A stretch of 64,000 nucleotides of DNA from Shinisaurus crocodilurus. Lineage: Eukaryota; Chordata; Lepidosauria; Squamata; Shinisauridae. This document shows positions 24,836-36,961 of the stretch, in pieces (within the stretch, counting starts at the first letter, position 1; each line of letters begins with the position of its first letter). The stretch lies in the NCBI GenBank assembly GCA_021292165.1, contig CM037885.1, forward strand, positions 12,170,375 to 12,234,374. The letters run 5' to 3'. Position numbers and translations under genes: made by a program. Under the pieces are notes generated by a model. That model saw only the letters and a list, made by a program, of their open reading frames with translations, did no database searches and was not told the origin of the DNA.

Positions 24836-26112
24836 TAACAGTTTAAAGCTACAGTATCCTAGTTTTAAAAATTTTAAACGACAGTATCCTGACATCCTGT
24901 ATGGCTAAGTTGAGAAACCCATCAGCAACTGTGAGCTCAGAGGAGACCACAACTTCCCTATTGGAGCTGCTGAGATGGTAGCTTCCGTATTTGCTGCAAA
25001 CACACAGGACCTCATCTTTGAGTGTCTGCAGGACACGCTTGTGGCCAGGGCAGGCCCAAGACATTTTGCTGCCTGAGGCAAAGAACAAGATGGCGCCTCC
25101 TCCCATTCCATGTACAAGTACAAAAGCCAATGGGACCAGCTGATGAATCTGTCTTCAACAGTGATATTGGAACAGCATCCTCCACTGCACCTGGAGACAT
25201 CAAGCTAACTAACTTACGGGGTGCAGAATAGGCCTTATGGCACACAGGTTTCCCCTCTCCAACACACCTTGCTGCCACCTCCCAGCATCTGCCGCCTGAG
25301 ACAACTGCTTCACTCTGCCTAATGTTAGGGCCGGCCCTGCTTGTGGCGAGGCAAGTGTTTATCCATGCCAGCGTGGGTGGTCGTTGGGGCAAAAGAGAGA
25401 CCCATAGGCAGGATGACTACTCTCGGCCTAACTTTGCTGACATGGTCCTTACAAGGATAACTTGAAAGGTGATCCTCAGTCCTACTCCTGGTTAACAAAA
25501 AGAGAGGCAGAGGTCACGGCTTTAGGTTAGTTGCTTCCTTTAAATCAGGGGTACAGAACCTCAGGCACAGGAGCCAGATCCAGCCTGCCTGAGCTCCCAA
25601 TCTAATCCTCTTGAGTTCCCTAGAGGGCCATGCACCCTTCCCGTAGGTTCACTCCCACAACTGCCTATCATTTCATGGTTTCCTGTCTTTTGCATGGTGT
25701 TTCCCCCCCTGGCAGTTCGACACCCTTGCATTAGAAGATGCAGTTGGGAACTTGCTATCTGATCTCCCAAAGTCTATGGTAAGGCAGCAGACCTCACTCC
25801 CTTCTGAAATCTGGAGACTGCCCTTGATTCTCTGTACACACTGCACCCAAAGCATGAGGTCGAACCCAAGGGGATAGATTTCCTGTCCTGTCTTCCTGTG
25901 GCCTCCAAATCCACCTGACTATGGAGGATAAGGAAAGAGCTCGAATTACAGAACCAAAGAGTCAGAAGGATCACTTCTTGTCCAATCCACTGTCCAAAGG
26001 CCAAACTGCCCTGTTGCATCCTATTTCCAAGTCAACCTATGTGATTAAGACCACAGTGGGACATGAACAAGGAGCAGGTGTCTACAGAGAAAAGTACGAA
26101 TTTCCCCTAGGG
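24836..26112. other. no gene recognised
   Basis: 25045-25345 contains the dispersed 'gcccaagacattttgctgcctgaggc' repeat (also near 59430-59475). No supported exon. Confidence 0.4.
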
Positions 26113-26227
26113 CAGCCTTCTCCAACCTGGTGTGCTCCAGATATTTTGGATGGCATCTCCCAGCATTCCTGATCGTTGGCCTATACTTGTCCCAAAGATC
26201 TGGAGAGCGCCAGGTTGGAGAAGGTTG
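26113..26227. mobile_element. hAT-like MITE
   Basis: CAGCCTTCTCCAACCTGG at the left and CCAGGTTGGAGAAGGTTG at the right. Confidence 0.75.
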
Positions 26228-26244
26228 CTGTAAGGCAAAAGCAT

Positions 26245-26300
26245 GGTGTGTGTGTGTGTGTGCGTGTGTGTGCATGTGTGTGTGCTGTGTGCGCGCGCGT
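26245..26300. repeat. (GT)n microsatellite, interrupted
   Basis: GT-rich run with GC interruptions (gcgcgcgcgtg). Confidence 0.9.
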
Positions 26301-26384
26301 GCAATGGAAAGGAGACATGTTAGGCATTGATGGGATTACAAACAGTGTGGATATGGTGGAACAATTTCTCCCCCTCTTATCAGA

Positions 26385-26585
26385 ACATATGAAGACACCT
26401 GCTGGATCAGACCCAAGGTCCATCTAGTGAAGTCCAGCATCCAGTTTCCAGCAGTGGCCAACCAGATGCCTCTGGGAACCCCGCAAGCAGGACAGAATCG
26501 CAAAAGCACCCTCCTGGCCATGTTCCCCAGCAACTGGTATGCAGAGGCATGTTGCCTCTGATAATGGAGGTAATTATTTTATAGC
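26385..26585 (-). mobile_element. CR1-like LINE 3' fragment
   Basis: Same unit as 1798-2160: 'ctgctggatcagacccaaggtcc ... ccccagcaactgg'. Confidence 0.6.
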
Positions 26586-26769
26586 CATCCTGACACTAAA
26601 TGGCCCCTTGGTCTGATTTAGAAGGGCAGTTCTGATGTTCTGGACTCTGCTTGATGACTCAGATACAACAGACAACTCTCCAGCCCCACTGAGCGACATG
26701 CTATGGCCCCCCACCCCCCAAGCCATAACAACAGGGTCTCAATCAAATTAATCTACATCACATTGATCT

Positions 26770-26925
26770 ACATCAAACATTTGGGCTATCTAGCTCTGTG
26801 TTGTACTTAGTGGCAACAGGTCTCTGGGTTTCCCTGCCCCATTAGGAGATACCAGGGCTTGAACCCAGGATATTCTCCATGCAAAGCATCTGCTCTACCA
26901 TTGAGCTACAGCTCTTCTTTGTCTG
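26770..26925 (-). mobile_element. tRNA-Ala-derived SINE
   Basis: Minus strand 26918-26846 folds as a decayed tRNA-Ala: 'gctgtagctcaatggtagagc' (A box), anticodon loop ctttgca (TGC), B box gggttcaagcc. SINE body follows. Mutations and the appended body argue against a functional tRNA. Confidence 0.65.
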
Positions 26926-28329
26926 ACATGGGGGAATACCTCTCCAACCCCATATACATTGTAATCAGGACGGGCTCTGATGAATAGCTCAGCACAGCAT
27001 TTTTGGAAAAGCAAATGTTTGGGGATCCGCTGTGACAGCGGTGCCCTTTCCTCCATCATATGTGAGTTCTTTTTAATAATCTGAAGTAGGTCATATTTTT
27101 CTAGAGAGCAACAAGAACTCTACTGCGAGCTCCATTGCCCAAGTCTCAGCAAATGTATCAGTCATGTAGGACCTTTTGGGGTGGAGGGTGGGAAATAAGC
27201 CGGCGCCGCCCATGACAGACCTTAGCGAAGAGATAATCCAGAAAAAGTTTTTAAGAGAGCCATTGCTGCTCATTGGACACACATTAATGTCCCCCTCCCC
27301 CAGGCAGTCTGTGGTTACAGATAGGTTCTGCAGGATTTTGAAACATCCTCAAACCCTACAAAACCTGTTTGAACTGAGACCCCAGTGGAGCAGAAATGAA
27401 GGATGTTTGTACCATAAGCAACAACAGCTCCATCATGCCACCTAAACTGTATGGACAAGAGAGCCTCTGTGAGGTACAGACAAATCCCAACACCCCTTCT
27501 GGAGACTCTGTGGCATGCCTTGCACCTAACCTTGCTCACCATGCACGGCTTCAAGATGTCTTCAGTACAATGCTGGAATGCTGCAAGCCGGTTCCAGGTA
27601 TAGGGATGTCTTGAACGGCTGCTCCTCCAATGAGTTCTAAAAAAAAGAAAGAAGAAGGGTGCAGGAACGGGCAAAGGAACACGATTGCAACAAAGGCAGG
27701 AATTCATCAGAGTCTTACCTTCACTTTGCAAAATCACAATGCTGCAACCAATGTGTGGAAATCAGCCGTTGTAACATCAGTTCCCCATCAGACTCTTGCA
27801 GCAGTGATCAGAGCATAGACTGCTATCCTTCAGTGACTTACACATGCTGGAAGGGGAGCCTGCTCTGAATGTAGCCATCAAGGAGCTCACAGGAGCTCCC
27901 CATCCAAGATAATTGTCATTTTTGCTGAGCTGCTGAGAAGCCCCTTTCGGGCATGTGGAACTGACCTGATTCCGATTGTTTGAAGAGGAAACTCTGGCTC
28001 CATTCACTGGCCCCACACCACATCCTCACCAGCTGCTACTCTTGGCGGTCAAGAACTGAGGAGGGTGGGGCCAGCAAACATGAAGACATTGTGGGCGGGG
28101 CCTGCAGACACGGTCCCATCCCTCGCCCTCACGTTCGAGTCAAATTACATTTTAAGTTAATTCTGCGGCCCACCCATTCTGCTCAGACACCTTCAGCTCC
28201 TTTTGTTTTCAGTGCTGCAACCTTAATTTAGAAACTTCCTGGAAAAAGCTCTGGGCACCTGGCCAGGGTTTATGCTATCTGATGAGACAAAGTTCTGGGT
28301 GCTTTGCCACTTCCTATTACATTCTAGCC
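26926..28329. other. no gene recognised; low-confidence open stretch
   Basis: 27176-27870 plus has consecutive short open frames (SEEIIQKKFLREPLL; CNQCVEISRCNISS), possibly a decayed coding or transposon remnant. Not assigned. Confidence 0.3.
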
Positions 28330-28425
28330 CAGGGCTCTCCAGCCTTGGGTCCCCAGATGTTTTTGGCCTACAACTTTGGAGTTGTAGGCCAAAAACATTG
28401 GGGACCCAAGGTTTGGAGAACACTG
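28330..28425. mobile_element. palindromic hAT MITE, centre deleted
   Basis: CAGGGCTCTCCAGCC to GGAGAACACTG; the core palindrome collapses at 'caactttggagttg'. Flanks ttctagcc / gtctagcc. Confidence 0.8.
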
Positions 28426-28928
28426 GTCTAGCCTGTGTGTGCGTGTGGGTATAGATATATATTCTTCTTACTTTGTACATTTCACTCCATATGTAGAATA
28501 TACAGTATATACCCTATCTTGTCTTGACCACATATGAATTCAATACTTAATACAATTAATACACAATCTGTACTTAATATTTTCAATATTAACTTTCAAT
28601 ACAGTTTTACAAGCAAAGTTCTGCTAGTTTCACAGGCCTGCTTTATTCTTCTTCTCCATTTTGCTTTATTACTTACGTATCTAATCGATAATTGAGCAGG
28701 GAATGGGCATGATGGATTGTGCTGCCACCTCACTGGAAGCCATAATGCCCTTACTTTTTATTGTTTTGTTTTGCTTTTGTTTATCTATTATTTTTATTAA
28801 GTGTTTGGGATATATATTTTTTCTTTGTAGTAAGGGATGTGGGCCCTATGTGGGACGTTTGAGTGTTGTTATTTTTTATTGTTTTAATTTTCAATTTTAT
28901 TTTTATTTCTAATAGCGACCTCCCACAG
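28426..28928. other. AT-rich, no gene recognised
   Basis: Nothing assignable. Confidence 0.4.
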
Positions 28929-29864
28929 CAGTGATGGAGAACCTTTTTGAGCGAACCTTTTTGAGCCCGAGTGCCCAAACTGCAACACAAAACCAACTTA
29001 TTTATTTCAAAGTGCCAACACTGCAATTAAACCTGAATACCGAGGTTTTAGAAAAACAACTCATACAGTTGTCCGAACTAATTAACATCTTTTGTCTTAA
29101 AAGAAAAACACAATAACAGAGCTTTCAATGATACAAAGAAGTTTTTTGTTGAAAAAAAAAATCAACTCAAAAAATTATTATAGTACTACATTGTACACAT
29201 AGCCTGAAGGGAATTTATACAAACTTTTTAAATAATTAGGCACATGTGTTTTTGGATAAGGGATTCTCAACTTGTAATATGATTATATGCCAGACTGAAA
29301 TTGTATGGGGCAAGCTTTACCCCATCCCCGGGTCCTTTCCCTGCTTCTACAGGTGTCGGATTAGTAAAAGTAAAAGTCAACCTGTACTAGGATGAGCAAG
29401 ATAAACAAGAAAACTAAACGTGCTTAACACATTTTAAACACTTTATGTCTTGGACTGCAAACACTGCATTAGTAAAAGTTTGCATTGGGCATGCTTTTGC
29501 ACAATTAATGTGATTTTTGCTATTGCATGCGTGCTGATAATTTGTCAAACCTTGGTTCATACTCCGTTAGTTTGAGAGCAACACATGCAGCACTCAGGTC
29601 AACTGTTAGGGCTTTACATCCAAGCCATGCTCTGTGCATCATTCTTCAAAATCTTTTAAAAGTGATAACAATGTAGAAAAGAATTCTGTAACAGGAATTC
29701 TAGAATAAAATCATTCTGTTCCACACTGTGAGAAAGAACAAGATCATTAGTGTTTTGCAGAAGGGGACAGTCTTTTCGCGATCTGGTGACCAATGGCTTG
29801 AGTGCCCACAGAGCGGTCCCTGTGTGCCAACTGTGGCACCCGTGCCATAGGTTCACCATCACTG
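28929..29864. mobile_element. 936-bp non-autonomous hAT element with perfect TSD
   Basis: Left end CAGTGATGGAGAACC, right end GGTTCACCATCACTG, identical 8-bp flanks tcccacag. The interior begins 'gagcccgagtgcccaaactg' and ends 'gtgccaactgtggcaccc'. No transposase frame. Confidence 0.88.
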
Positions 29865-30424
29865 TCCCACAGTGACAGCAGCAAGAGAGGTGTGGCACAC
29901 AATATGACGTCAATTGCAGTTTGATCAATTTTCACATGCAAAATTAACTTTATGGGGAAACCCAGATTTAAACATTGGTAAGAAAAAGTTTCTCCGGAGG
30001 ACGGACAGATAAGCTGATTTTTACTTTGGATTAGCTAGTGGGTGCTGATGATTATTTTCTGCCATTTTCTGCTTTGCGTGCTAAATATGATTTGTGTCAG
30101 CCACAGCTGAATGGCAATAAGTGCAATTGAAACATTTGCTAGAATCTAGGTTTGGCCCCGCTGTTTTTACAGCTTCAGAATCCCCTTTGCTATTGGAAGC
30201 ATTGATTGAGGCTGACCAGTTATATCGACCTGTGATCCATGTTTATAAATACTTATTATCTGTGAATAAGTATGATTTATGGTGTCTTAAATGCGAATGG
30301 AATAGGGCATTAGATAGATCGTTCTATTTTGCCCAATCAACAGAACATTGTTTTTGCATCTGTGTCAGAAGGGTCTATGGATCTTATCTATAGATCTCAG
30401 GTCTTATTCAGCAAAAACTTCTTT

Positions 30425-30610
30425 TCCATTTATTTATTTATTTATTTATTCATTCATTCATTCATCCATTCATTCATTATATTTATGCCCCGCCTTTTTT
30501 CCTGCAAGGAACCCAAGGCGGCTTACATAATCCTCCTCCTCCACTCCTCCATTTTATCCTCACAACAACCCTGTGAGGTAGGTTAGGCTGAGAGTCACTG
30601 ACTGGCCCAA
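30425..30610 (-). mobile_element. Sauria-type SINE, truncated
   Basis: 3' tail through 'ctgactggccca'; tRNA head missing. Inserted in the L1 fragment. The TTTA tail is extended to ATTC repeats. Confidence 0.85.
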
Positions 30611-30991
30611 ATGGATGCCACAATATATTTTTAATAAGGGTTTGTTTAAGTTAGCTAACTGTTGGAGGTGTAATACAGCTAATGCTTCTCTTATCCATAT
30701 GTTTTGGCAATGCCCAATGGCTGCCTCTTTTTGGGAGGAGGTAATAATACAGACAAACTTTGTGTTGGAAAGCTCTTTAATATTTACTGATGTACATGTT
30801 CTTCTTAATTATCTACCTGCTCCTTGGAACTTAACACAAGGTCAACGTAAATGAATTTTCTGTGTCCTTTTGACAGCTAAAAGACTGATATTACAATATT
30901 GGAAGGGCAAACAGCCACCTCCAATAATGCAATGGATCGAGGACTTAACAATGCTTTCAACTTTTGAATGGGTGATCTTTAGGCATAACCT

Positions 30992-31243
30992 ACGAGAGCC
31001 AGTGTGATGTAGTGCTTAGAGTGTTGGACTGGGACTCGGGAGATCCTGGGTTCCAGTTCCCTCTTGGCCATGAAGCTCCCTAAATACTTTGGGCCAGTCA
31101 CTGACTCTCAGCCTAACCTACCTCACAGGGGTGTTGTGAGGACAAAATGGAGAGTAAGAGGAAGATTATGTAAGCTGCCTTGGGCTCCTTGCAGGAAAAA
31201 AAGGCGGGATAAAAATATAAAAAATAAATAAAATAAAATAAAC
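30992..31243 (+). mobile_element. Sauria-type tRNA-derived SINE
   Basis: Full-length copy with head gccagtgtgatgtagtgc; diverged (ggttccagttccctc in the B box). Inserted in the L1 fragment. Confidence 0.88.
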
Positions 31244-31549
31244 CTACGAATGGATAAATACATGGATATTTGGTCTGCCTTTGTTGAAACATATGCATAA
31301 CTGTCATGGATAGTAGTATATCTTGCTTTATATAAAATATAAATACATTTCATATGTATTAATTGTAATTGATCTACTCAAATTTCATGTAAGAAAACTA
31401 AAATTGTATCTTATTTTTATGTTTTTCTTTTGTTTTTCTTTTGATTTAATGAAATTCATAATACATAATTAATGTTTAAAAAAAAGATAGTTCGGACGGT
31501 GGCATGTAGCTGAGCATATACCTTTTCTTCTTTTACTTTAGAGTAAGAA

Positions 31550-32445
31550 CCTTTCTACACAAGGCATTTACTGTGTGCTCGAGATTCCTCACTCACGGTA
31601 GTCTGTGGGTGCTTTACACGATGTCGTCATCTTCCAGGGCCTCTCCCATGCTTTGCAACCATTTTAGTGTGTGTGTTTTCCTTTTTCTATCCTAATGAGG
31701 AAAGTCTGGTACAGTAACACCTTGGATTGCAAGCATAATTCGTTCTGGAACCATGCTTATAATCCAGTGTGGCGTAGTGGTGAGAGTGTTGGACTGGGAC
31801 TCGGGAGATCCGGGTTCTAGTCCCCGCTCGGCACTGAAACTCACTGGGTGACTTTGGGCCAGTCACTGACTCTCAGCCTAACCTACCTCACAGGGTTGTT
31901 GTGAGGGTAAAATGGAGTGGAGGAGGATTATGTAAACCACCTTGGGTTCCTTGCAGGAAAAAAGGTGGGGTATAAATATAATAAATAAATAAAATAAATA
32001 AATAAAAAGAGGATATAAGAGACTCTTATATCAAGACGAGTCTCTGGTGGGCATGAGCGGGCATGATTTCGGCCTGCTCCGCCCACTCGAGGCGAGCGGT
32101 TACATCCCTACATCCCTACACTACTTGTATTGCAAGACGTCGCTTGTTTATCAAGTCAAAATTTATTTTAAAAAAATTGCTTGTCTTGCAAAACGCTCTC
32201 AGACCAAGTTACTTGCAATCCAAGGTATTACTGTATATATCTGTGAATGGCAGCATGTAACCTTGTGTATTCTATTTGCACAGTTCTGCTAGATCACAGT
32301 GCCACCTAGTGCTTGTGTAATGGAACATATAGAAAGGCAGAGAAAGAAAGAAAAACATGTGTAAAGGAGCAGATCCTGCAAAGCATCCAGAAGCAGAAGC
32401 ATTAGTAAAGTGGCGGGTCAAAACCCTCATGCAGAGAAACCCTAA
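31550..32445. mobile_element. palindromic MITE interrupted by a Sauria SINE
   Basis: Left 'cctttctacacaaggcatttactgtg', right 'aaccctcatgcagagaaaccc'. About 500 bp of younger sequence sits inside, including the SINE at 31766-32006. Confidence 0.55.
31766..32006 (+). mobile_element. Sauria-type tRNA-derived SINE
   Basis: Near-consensus copy: gtgtggcgtagtggtgag, ggttctagtcc, gccttgggttcc-like tail (accttgggttccttgcagg), AATAAATA end. Confidence 0.92.
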
Positions 32446-32579
32446 GTGTGTATGGCTCTGATCATGATTGGGACCAGTGTGCACTGGAGGGGGGGAATTA
32501 AACCTCCTCCCCCACATGTTTGCTTCCTGAAATTCTGCCCCCAGTGCAAGGATTAAAAAAAGAAGGGGGGGAATCCCCA

Positions 32580-32615
<36 letters not shown>

Positions 32616-33459
32616 TTCAGGTGGTGGTGATGGTGGGGAAGGGTTAATCCTGCCCTCTCGGTGCATGCTCTGGTCCCAATCTGGATTGGGGCCATGCACA
32701 CTTACTCTAAAGTCAAAGGAAGGAAGGATAGGTTTGGCTACATGTCCACGCAGTTAACGTAACGTGTAGCTTGACCCTCAGCCTACCTCCCCATTCAGAC
32801 ATAATGCTTGAATAGCACTTTAAGGTTTGTTGCATCCAACCACTTTACTGCATTGGGGCACAAGGTCCAAAGCGAAAGCGGGGAGGTTCCTCTTCCAGCG
32901 GTGGCCCCCGATGCGATTCAGAATGGTTCTACGTCACGTGAAGAGCCGATGTGCACAGAGCAGGCTCCCCGCTTTGGACCTTCCACCCCAATGTCTGGAT
33001 GGGCCTGGCGTCCTGAAAAGTAGATGTAAAAATGCATGTTATAAAAGAGTAACCACATGAACATGAATTTATACAGAACCATTTTATTTTGAGCCTCAAA
33101 TGTTGAGTCCCTTCGTAAAGAATGCTGTGGGCGCAGAATGCGTTCGCCTATCTTGTGAATGCCGCTTTCCCATGTCCACCCAGGGTTTCTCAGCGTGTTG
33201 CTTCTCTCATCTCTTTTCTCCTCGCGCATTCTGTCTCCCCCAGTCTCATTTCCATTTTCCATCTGGTCAGGACTTTCACACCCGTCCCCTCACAGGGCCC
33301 TCAAGCTTTGGAGCTATGGGTGCGCTTACGTAAGGTTGGGGGTTTTCTCTCTCTAACCCTCACCCTTACCCACCCCTCTCACACTGACCTTGGATGGATT
33401 TCTATTATCCCTACCTTATACTTCTTTGACCAAAATATAAAGCACAGCTTCCCACACAG
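32446..33459. other. no gene recognised; (GT)n at 32583-32612
   Basis: Pure GT run of about 15 units. 32800-33010 and 33090-33460 carry only conflicting short frames. Confidence 0.4.
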
Positions 33460-33850
33460 GTGGCTTCAATAAACAAAGTAAAGCTTATTTAAAATACAAC
33501 CGTTTCTTGAAATAAGTTTCATATGTAAGTTTCAGTCAATATTAATTAATTTAGTATCCTATTCTATTTCCAATCTGCCCTCACCAACTGTTCCCAAAAT
33601 ATTAATCCCTGCACTCAGTAGCTCATCTAACAAACCTAATCCAATCTCTCACAACTCTCTCTCTGGTCAACTCCACTCAAAACAGCACCACCCACAGCTT
33701 ATATAATTTAACACAGGCTCTTTACCCCCCTTCTCACTCTCTCAGCCAATCGTCTCACATATGCAAATACACCATTCTTCCTGCCCATCATTTCTCACTC
33801 ACCCTAGATTTACCTAACATAAAATACAGAGATGCAACAGGAATACATAC
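33460..33850 (-). mobile_element. LTR-like sequence
   Basis: The minus strand shows 'attggctgagagagtgagaa', TATA-like ttatataagctg, and a T/A-rich end (tttacttt, attgaagcc). Shares the 'ggctgagagagtgagaaggg' and 'gtgctgtt' motifs with 34540-35110 in opposite orientation. Confidence 0.5.
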
Positions 33851-34530
33851 TTATAACCATAGACTCAATACAAGAACACATTATTGTATTTACCATATAT
33901 ACACTTTAATTTACCCCAAATAACATAACATCACAAGGATCTTATGGAGAAAGGCAACATAACTCTCCTCTTGGGGGGAAGCCTTAACAACCACTGGAAC
34001 TAATGCCAGCATGAGACACTCCCAGGTAGACGTCCCCCACTTCCCCAAACCTGGCTGTTGCCTACTTTATCTTGGTGTCTTTCCTGGTGGGGACAACTGT
34101 GAACGGACTCTTCCTTTGGGTGCTGGGGGTGAAGATGAAGATGCTCCCACCGACACTAGCCCTACGCAGCACGTATGGCATTCCCGTGATCAAAACCTTG
34201 ATAAGCCAGGGTTTTAATAGTCTCTGTGCTGGTGGTCCTCACATTAGGCTTCTAGTACTCTAGGCCTGTGACTTTAGACAATAATCACACACACTGCCCC
34301 CAGGATTAGAGATATCTGGATTTTGTTAAATCCATTCCCTTCGTGTTTTGTGGTTTGTCAGATGCCTTTCGTTCCATCGTCAACTCATTGTATGAGAATG
34401 TTGTTCCTCTTGCGCAAGTGTGCATTAGTGTTAATGAGCATTAGTGCAAGTGCTCTTTAGAATTAATGCAAATGAGCACATGTGTGCACTTGCGCTCATG
34501 TGCATTAGTGTGCATGTGCACACAAATCCC
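33851..34530. other. no gene recognised
   Basis: 34420-34520 contains short imperfect repeats of 'gcacttgcgctcatgtgcattagtg'. Confidence 0.4.
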
Positions 34531-34539
34531 CCCCCAGTA

Positions 34540-35110
34540 AAAAAAAATGGTCCATGTCATGCCCCTGCCCATGGACAAAGCGTTATATCAGTTAGTATGT
34601 GAGGGGAGGGGGGAGTGTGAGAGGAGTGTGGAATGTTGAGATGTCTGCTGATTGGCTGAGAGAGTGAGAAGGGTGTGTGTGCGTGAAGCCTGTGATATAA
34701 ACAGTGGGCAGTGCTGTTCAGTAGAGAAGTCCCAGAGAGCTGTCTGAAGAGTCTGGAGGGAGAGAAAGAGAGAGGGGGAGAGAGTGGAAGTGATCTGAGA
34801 GAGCTGTGGAGGGAAGTCTGAAGAGAGAGTGGGAGAGTGGGTAGAGAAGTCTGAGTGGAGTTGGGAGCTGGAGTCTTGTCTCTGTCTGTGTGTGTGTGAG
34901 AGAGAGAGGGGGGGAGTTTTCAACATTTAGAATCCATTAATATGATTTCCCTACCCTTGATTGTAAATAAATAAACTTGTTTCCTTTTTAAAAACTTAAA
35001 AGGAGTGGTCTGAGTAACTCTGAGTTGGTTACCCTGAAAGGGGTTGGTGACAGCGGAGGAGATTAAGAGAGTGCTGGAGGTGGGGTCTGACAGGTGGTGG
35101 TGAGCTGGAG
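34540..35110 (+). mobile_element. LTR-like sequence with possible primer-binding flank
   Basis: Contains 'attggctgagagagtgagaaggg', TATA-like gatataaacag (34692), purine-rich R/U5, polyadenylation-type aaataaataaactt (34965), then 'ggttggtgacagcgg' as a possible tRNA-complementary boundary. No pol gene follows. Confidence 0.5.
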
Positions 35111-35411
35111 GTGTCACACAGGTAGTGGAAGCATCAGGATTTGACCATAGTAAAGCTTCAGGTGTGAAACACAAGGTGGGGGGTGAGGGGAGAGACATCA
35201 TAGCCCGCAAGTCCATGGAATCCACGGCACTAGGAAAAAGCTGGTCCACTGTGGAATCCACCGGCTGGAATCATAGAAACTCATCTGAATCTGTCGCAGA
35301 GTTCTCTGACATCCTTATCCCAGGATGCTGTTCCGACGCTGCCCCTTTCAACGAAGAGCCCTGTGGTACCCTAAAGACTAATGTTGCGGCATAACCTTTC
35401 ATGGTCTATGT

Positions 35412-35547
35412 CAGCCTTCGCCAGCTTGGCACCCTCCAGATGTTTGGGACTACAACTCCCAGCATTTCTGACCATTGGCCATGCCGGTGGGGTCCGATGG
35501 GAGTTGAAGTCCCAAACATCTGGCGTGCACCAGGTTGGCAAAGGCTG
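35412..35547. mobile_element. hAT-like MITE
   Basis: CAGCCTTCGCCAGCTTGG / CCAGGTTGGCAAAGGCTG termini; internal arms 'gggactacaactccca' and 'tgggagttgaagtccc'. Confidence 0.78.
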
Positions 35548-36354
35548 GCCTAGATGGGGGCAGGGAGAGAGGGAATTATCCCTTAAAATATGCTGACGTT
35601 GAACATTATGGTTGAAGGAGAAGCATGCCATGAAGTTAAAGAACTTGCCTTCCCTTGCTCTACTCTCATGCTGCCCCAGCTATGTAGCATAAGGCACTCA
35701 GGTTCAGGGTTTTAGTACTATATAGCACAGTGTGGGGAAGGGTTCAGGAGGGAGCCAAAGTGAAAAGGTCCTGCTCCAAGCTGGTTGGCGCTCAGAACAA
35801 GAGCATGCTTGTTAAAGACTGGGCCTATATTGCCACATTCTGTTCTGGATCCCTGCAATTGTTCCTTATACTAGCAACCTAAGGGCACAATCCTATTAAG
35901 CATGTTTAGACAGAAAAAAGCCCTACAGCTCTTAGCATGCCCCAGCCATGGCTGGGGACCTGGGTATGCTGAGAGTTGTAGGACTTTTTTCTGCCTAAAC
36001 ATGCATAGGATTGCGCCCAAAGGTGCTGAAGTTTTGTTTATTTTTTAAAAATTTATTTACATTGGATTTATTTTCCCACTGCCATATATCAATGGTAAGC
36101 TGCCTTGAAGCCATGGGAACACGTGCCTGGAGCACATGGAAAGGTAGGATAAACAGATTCTAAATAAATAGATACACTTTCTTTTAAAACGAAGAAGTGG
36201 AGATTGTACATGCAGTTTTCAGGGCAAGGGGGGGGGCTAAGTGTCATTGGACAGAGACGAGAGTAGGGATATTTTTCGAATGAAATGAGAGAATCGGGGC
36301 CATGGTGACAACTCTGTCAGCGGGGAATGTGGGTTCTGTAGCCATATAGGTTTC
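35548..36354. other. no gene recognised
   Basis: 35880-36010 carries a short palindrome-containing repeat ('cacaatcctattaagcatgtttagacag' and its inverse), also at 49660-49770. 36040-36175 is a LINE tail. Confidence 0.4.
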
Positions 36355-36401
36355 TTGAATCACAGCCCAGAGAGCTTCGGCTATTGGGCGGTATAGATCA
36401 T

Positions 36402-36585
36402 CACAGGCCTGTGGCTCATGCCGGCTCAGCTTGTCTGAGCATGGAAAGCTAAGCAGGGTCACGCACGCCTGGTTATTACTTGGATGGGAGACCCCTCCTC
36501 TAGTTTCCTGCATTGTGCAGGGGGTTGGACTCGATAGCCTTGTAGGCTCCTTCCAACTCTATGATCTATGGAATCTATGAATTGT
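36402..36585 (+). mobile_element. 5S rRNA-derived SINE, copy 1
   Basis: Head resembles 5S rRNA: 'gaaagctaagcagggtc' (A box) and 'ttggatgggagacc' (C box). 3' end 'ggttggactcgatagcc ... ccaactctatgatctatg' is CR1-like. Directly preceded by an L2-type tail (36355-36401). Confidence 0.85.
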
Positions 36586-36792
36586 GCCCAGAAATAGCCC
36601 AGTCACTAGCCAGTATATCTGTTTAAGAAACGGCGAGATATAGCTGGTCCCAGTCAGTGACCTAGTTGCTGTAATTTTTTACTAACAGGTTTCCAGGTAA
36701 TCTTCAAAGGCAGCCCCATGGACAACACATTGCAGTAGCCTATCATGGATGTTACCAGGCAACCTCTGTGCCATCATCTGTGCTGAGCTGCC

Positions 36793-36961
36793 ACTGGCTC
36801 AGCTTGTCTTGAGTGTGGAAAGCTAAGCAGGGTCAGGCCTGGTTATTACGTGGATGGGAGACCCCTCCTCTAGTTTCCTGCATTGAGCAGGGGGTTGGAC
36901 CTGATGGCCTTGTAGGCCCCTTCCAACTCTATGATCTATGAAATTGATGAAATAAAATAAA
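36793..36961 (+). mobile_element. 5S rRNA-derived SINE, copy 2
   Basis: Same structure 390 bp downstream and same strand: 'ggaaagctaagcagggtcagg', 'gtggatgggagacc', then 'ggttggacctgatggcc' and ATAA repeats. Confidence 0.85.

Larger units (their letters stand above)
30040..31480 (+). mobile_element. L1-type LINE 3' region, split by two Sauria SINEs
   Basis: Blocks 30121-30400, 30611-30990 and 31244-31480 together carry L1 ORF2 C-terminal sequence (NCWRCNTANASLIHMFWQCP, FWEEV), broken by a minus SINE and then a plus SINE. Confidence 0.65.

Noticed and set aside
26846..26918. Functional tRNA-Ala gene on the minus strand
   Set aside because: The A and B boxes and TGC anticodon region are visible, but stems are mutated and SINE body sequence follows, so it is a SINE head.
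36244..36513. 89-residue minus-strand frame as Siglec 3' exon
   Set aside because: Half of it is antisense to a 5S-derived SINE and an L2 tail; no phase-0 acceptor or ITIM.
36402..36585. Genuine 5S rRNA gene
   Set aside because: Only the internal promoter region is 5S-like, and it is fused to a CR1-like tail; a SINE explains it.
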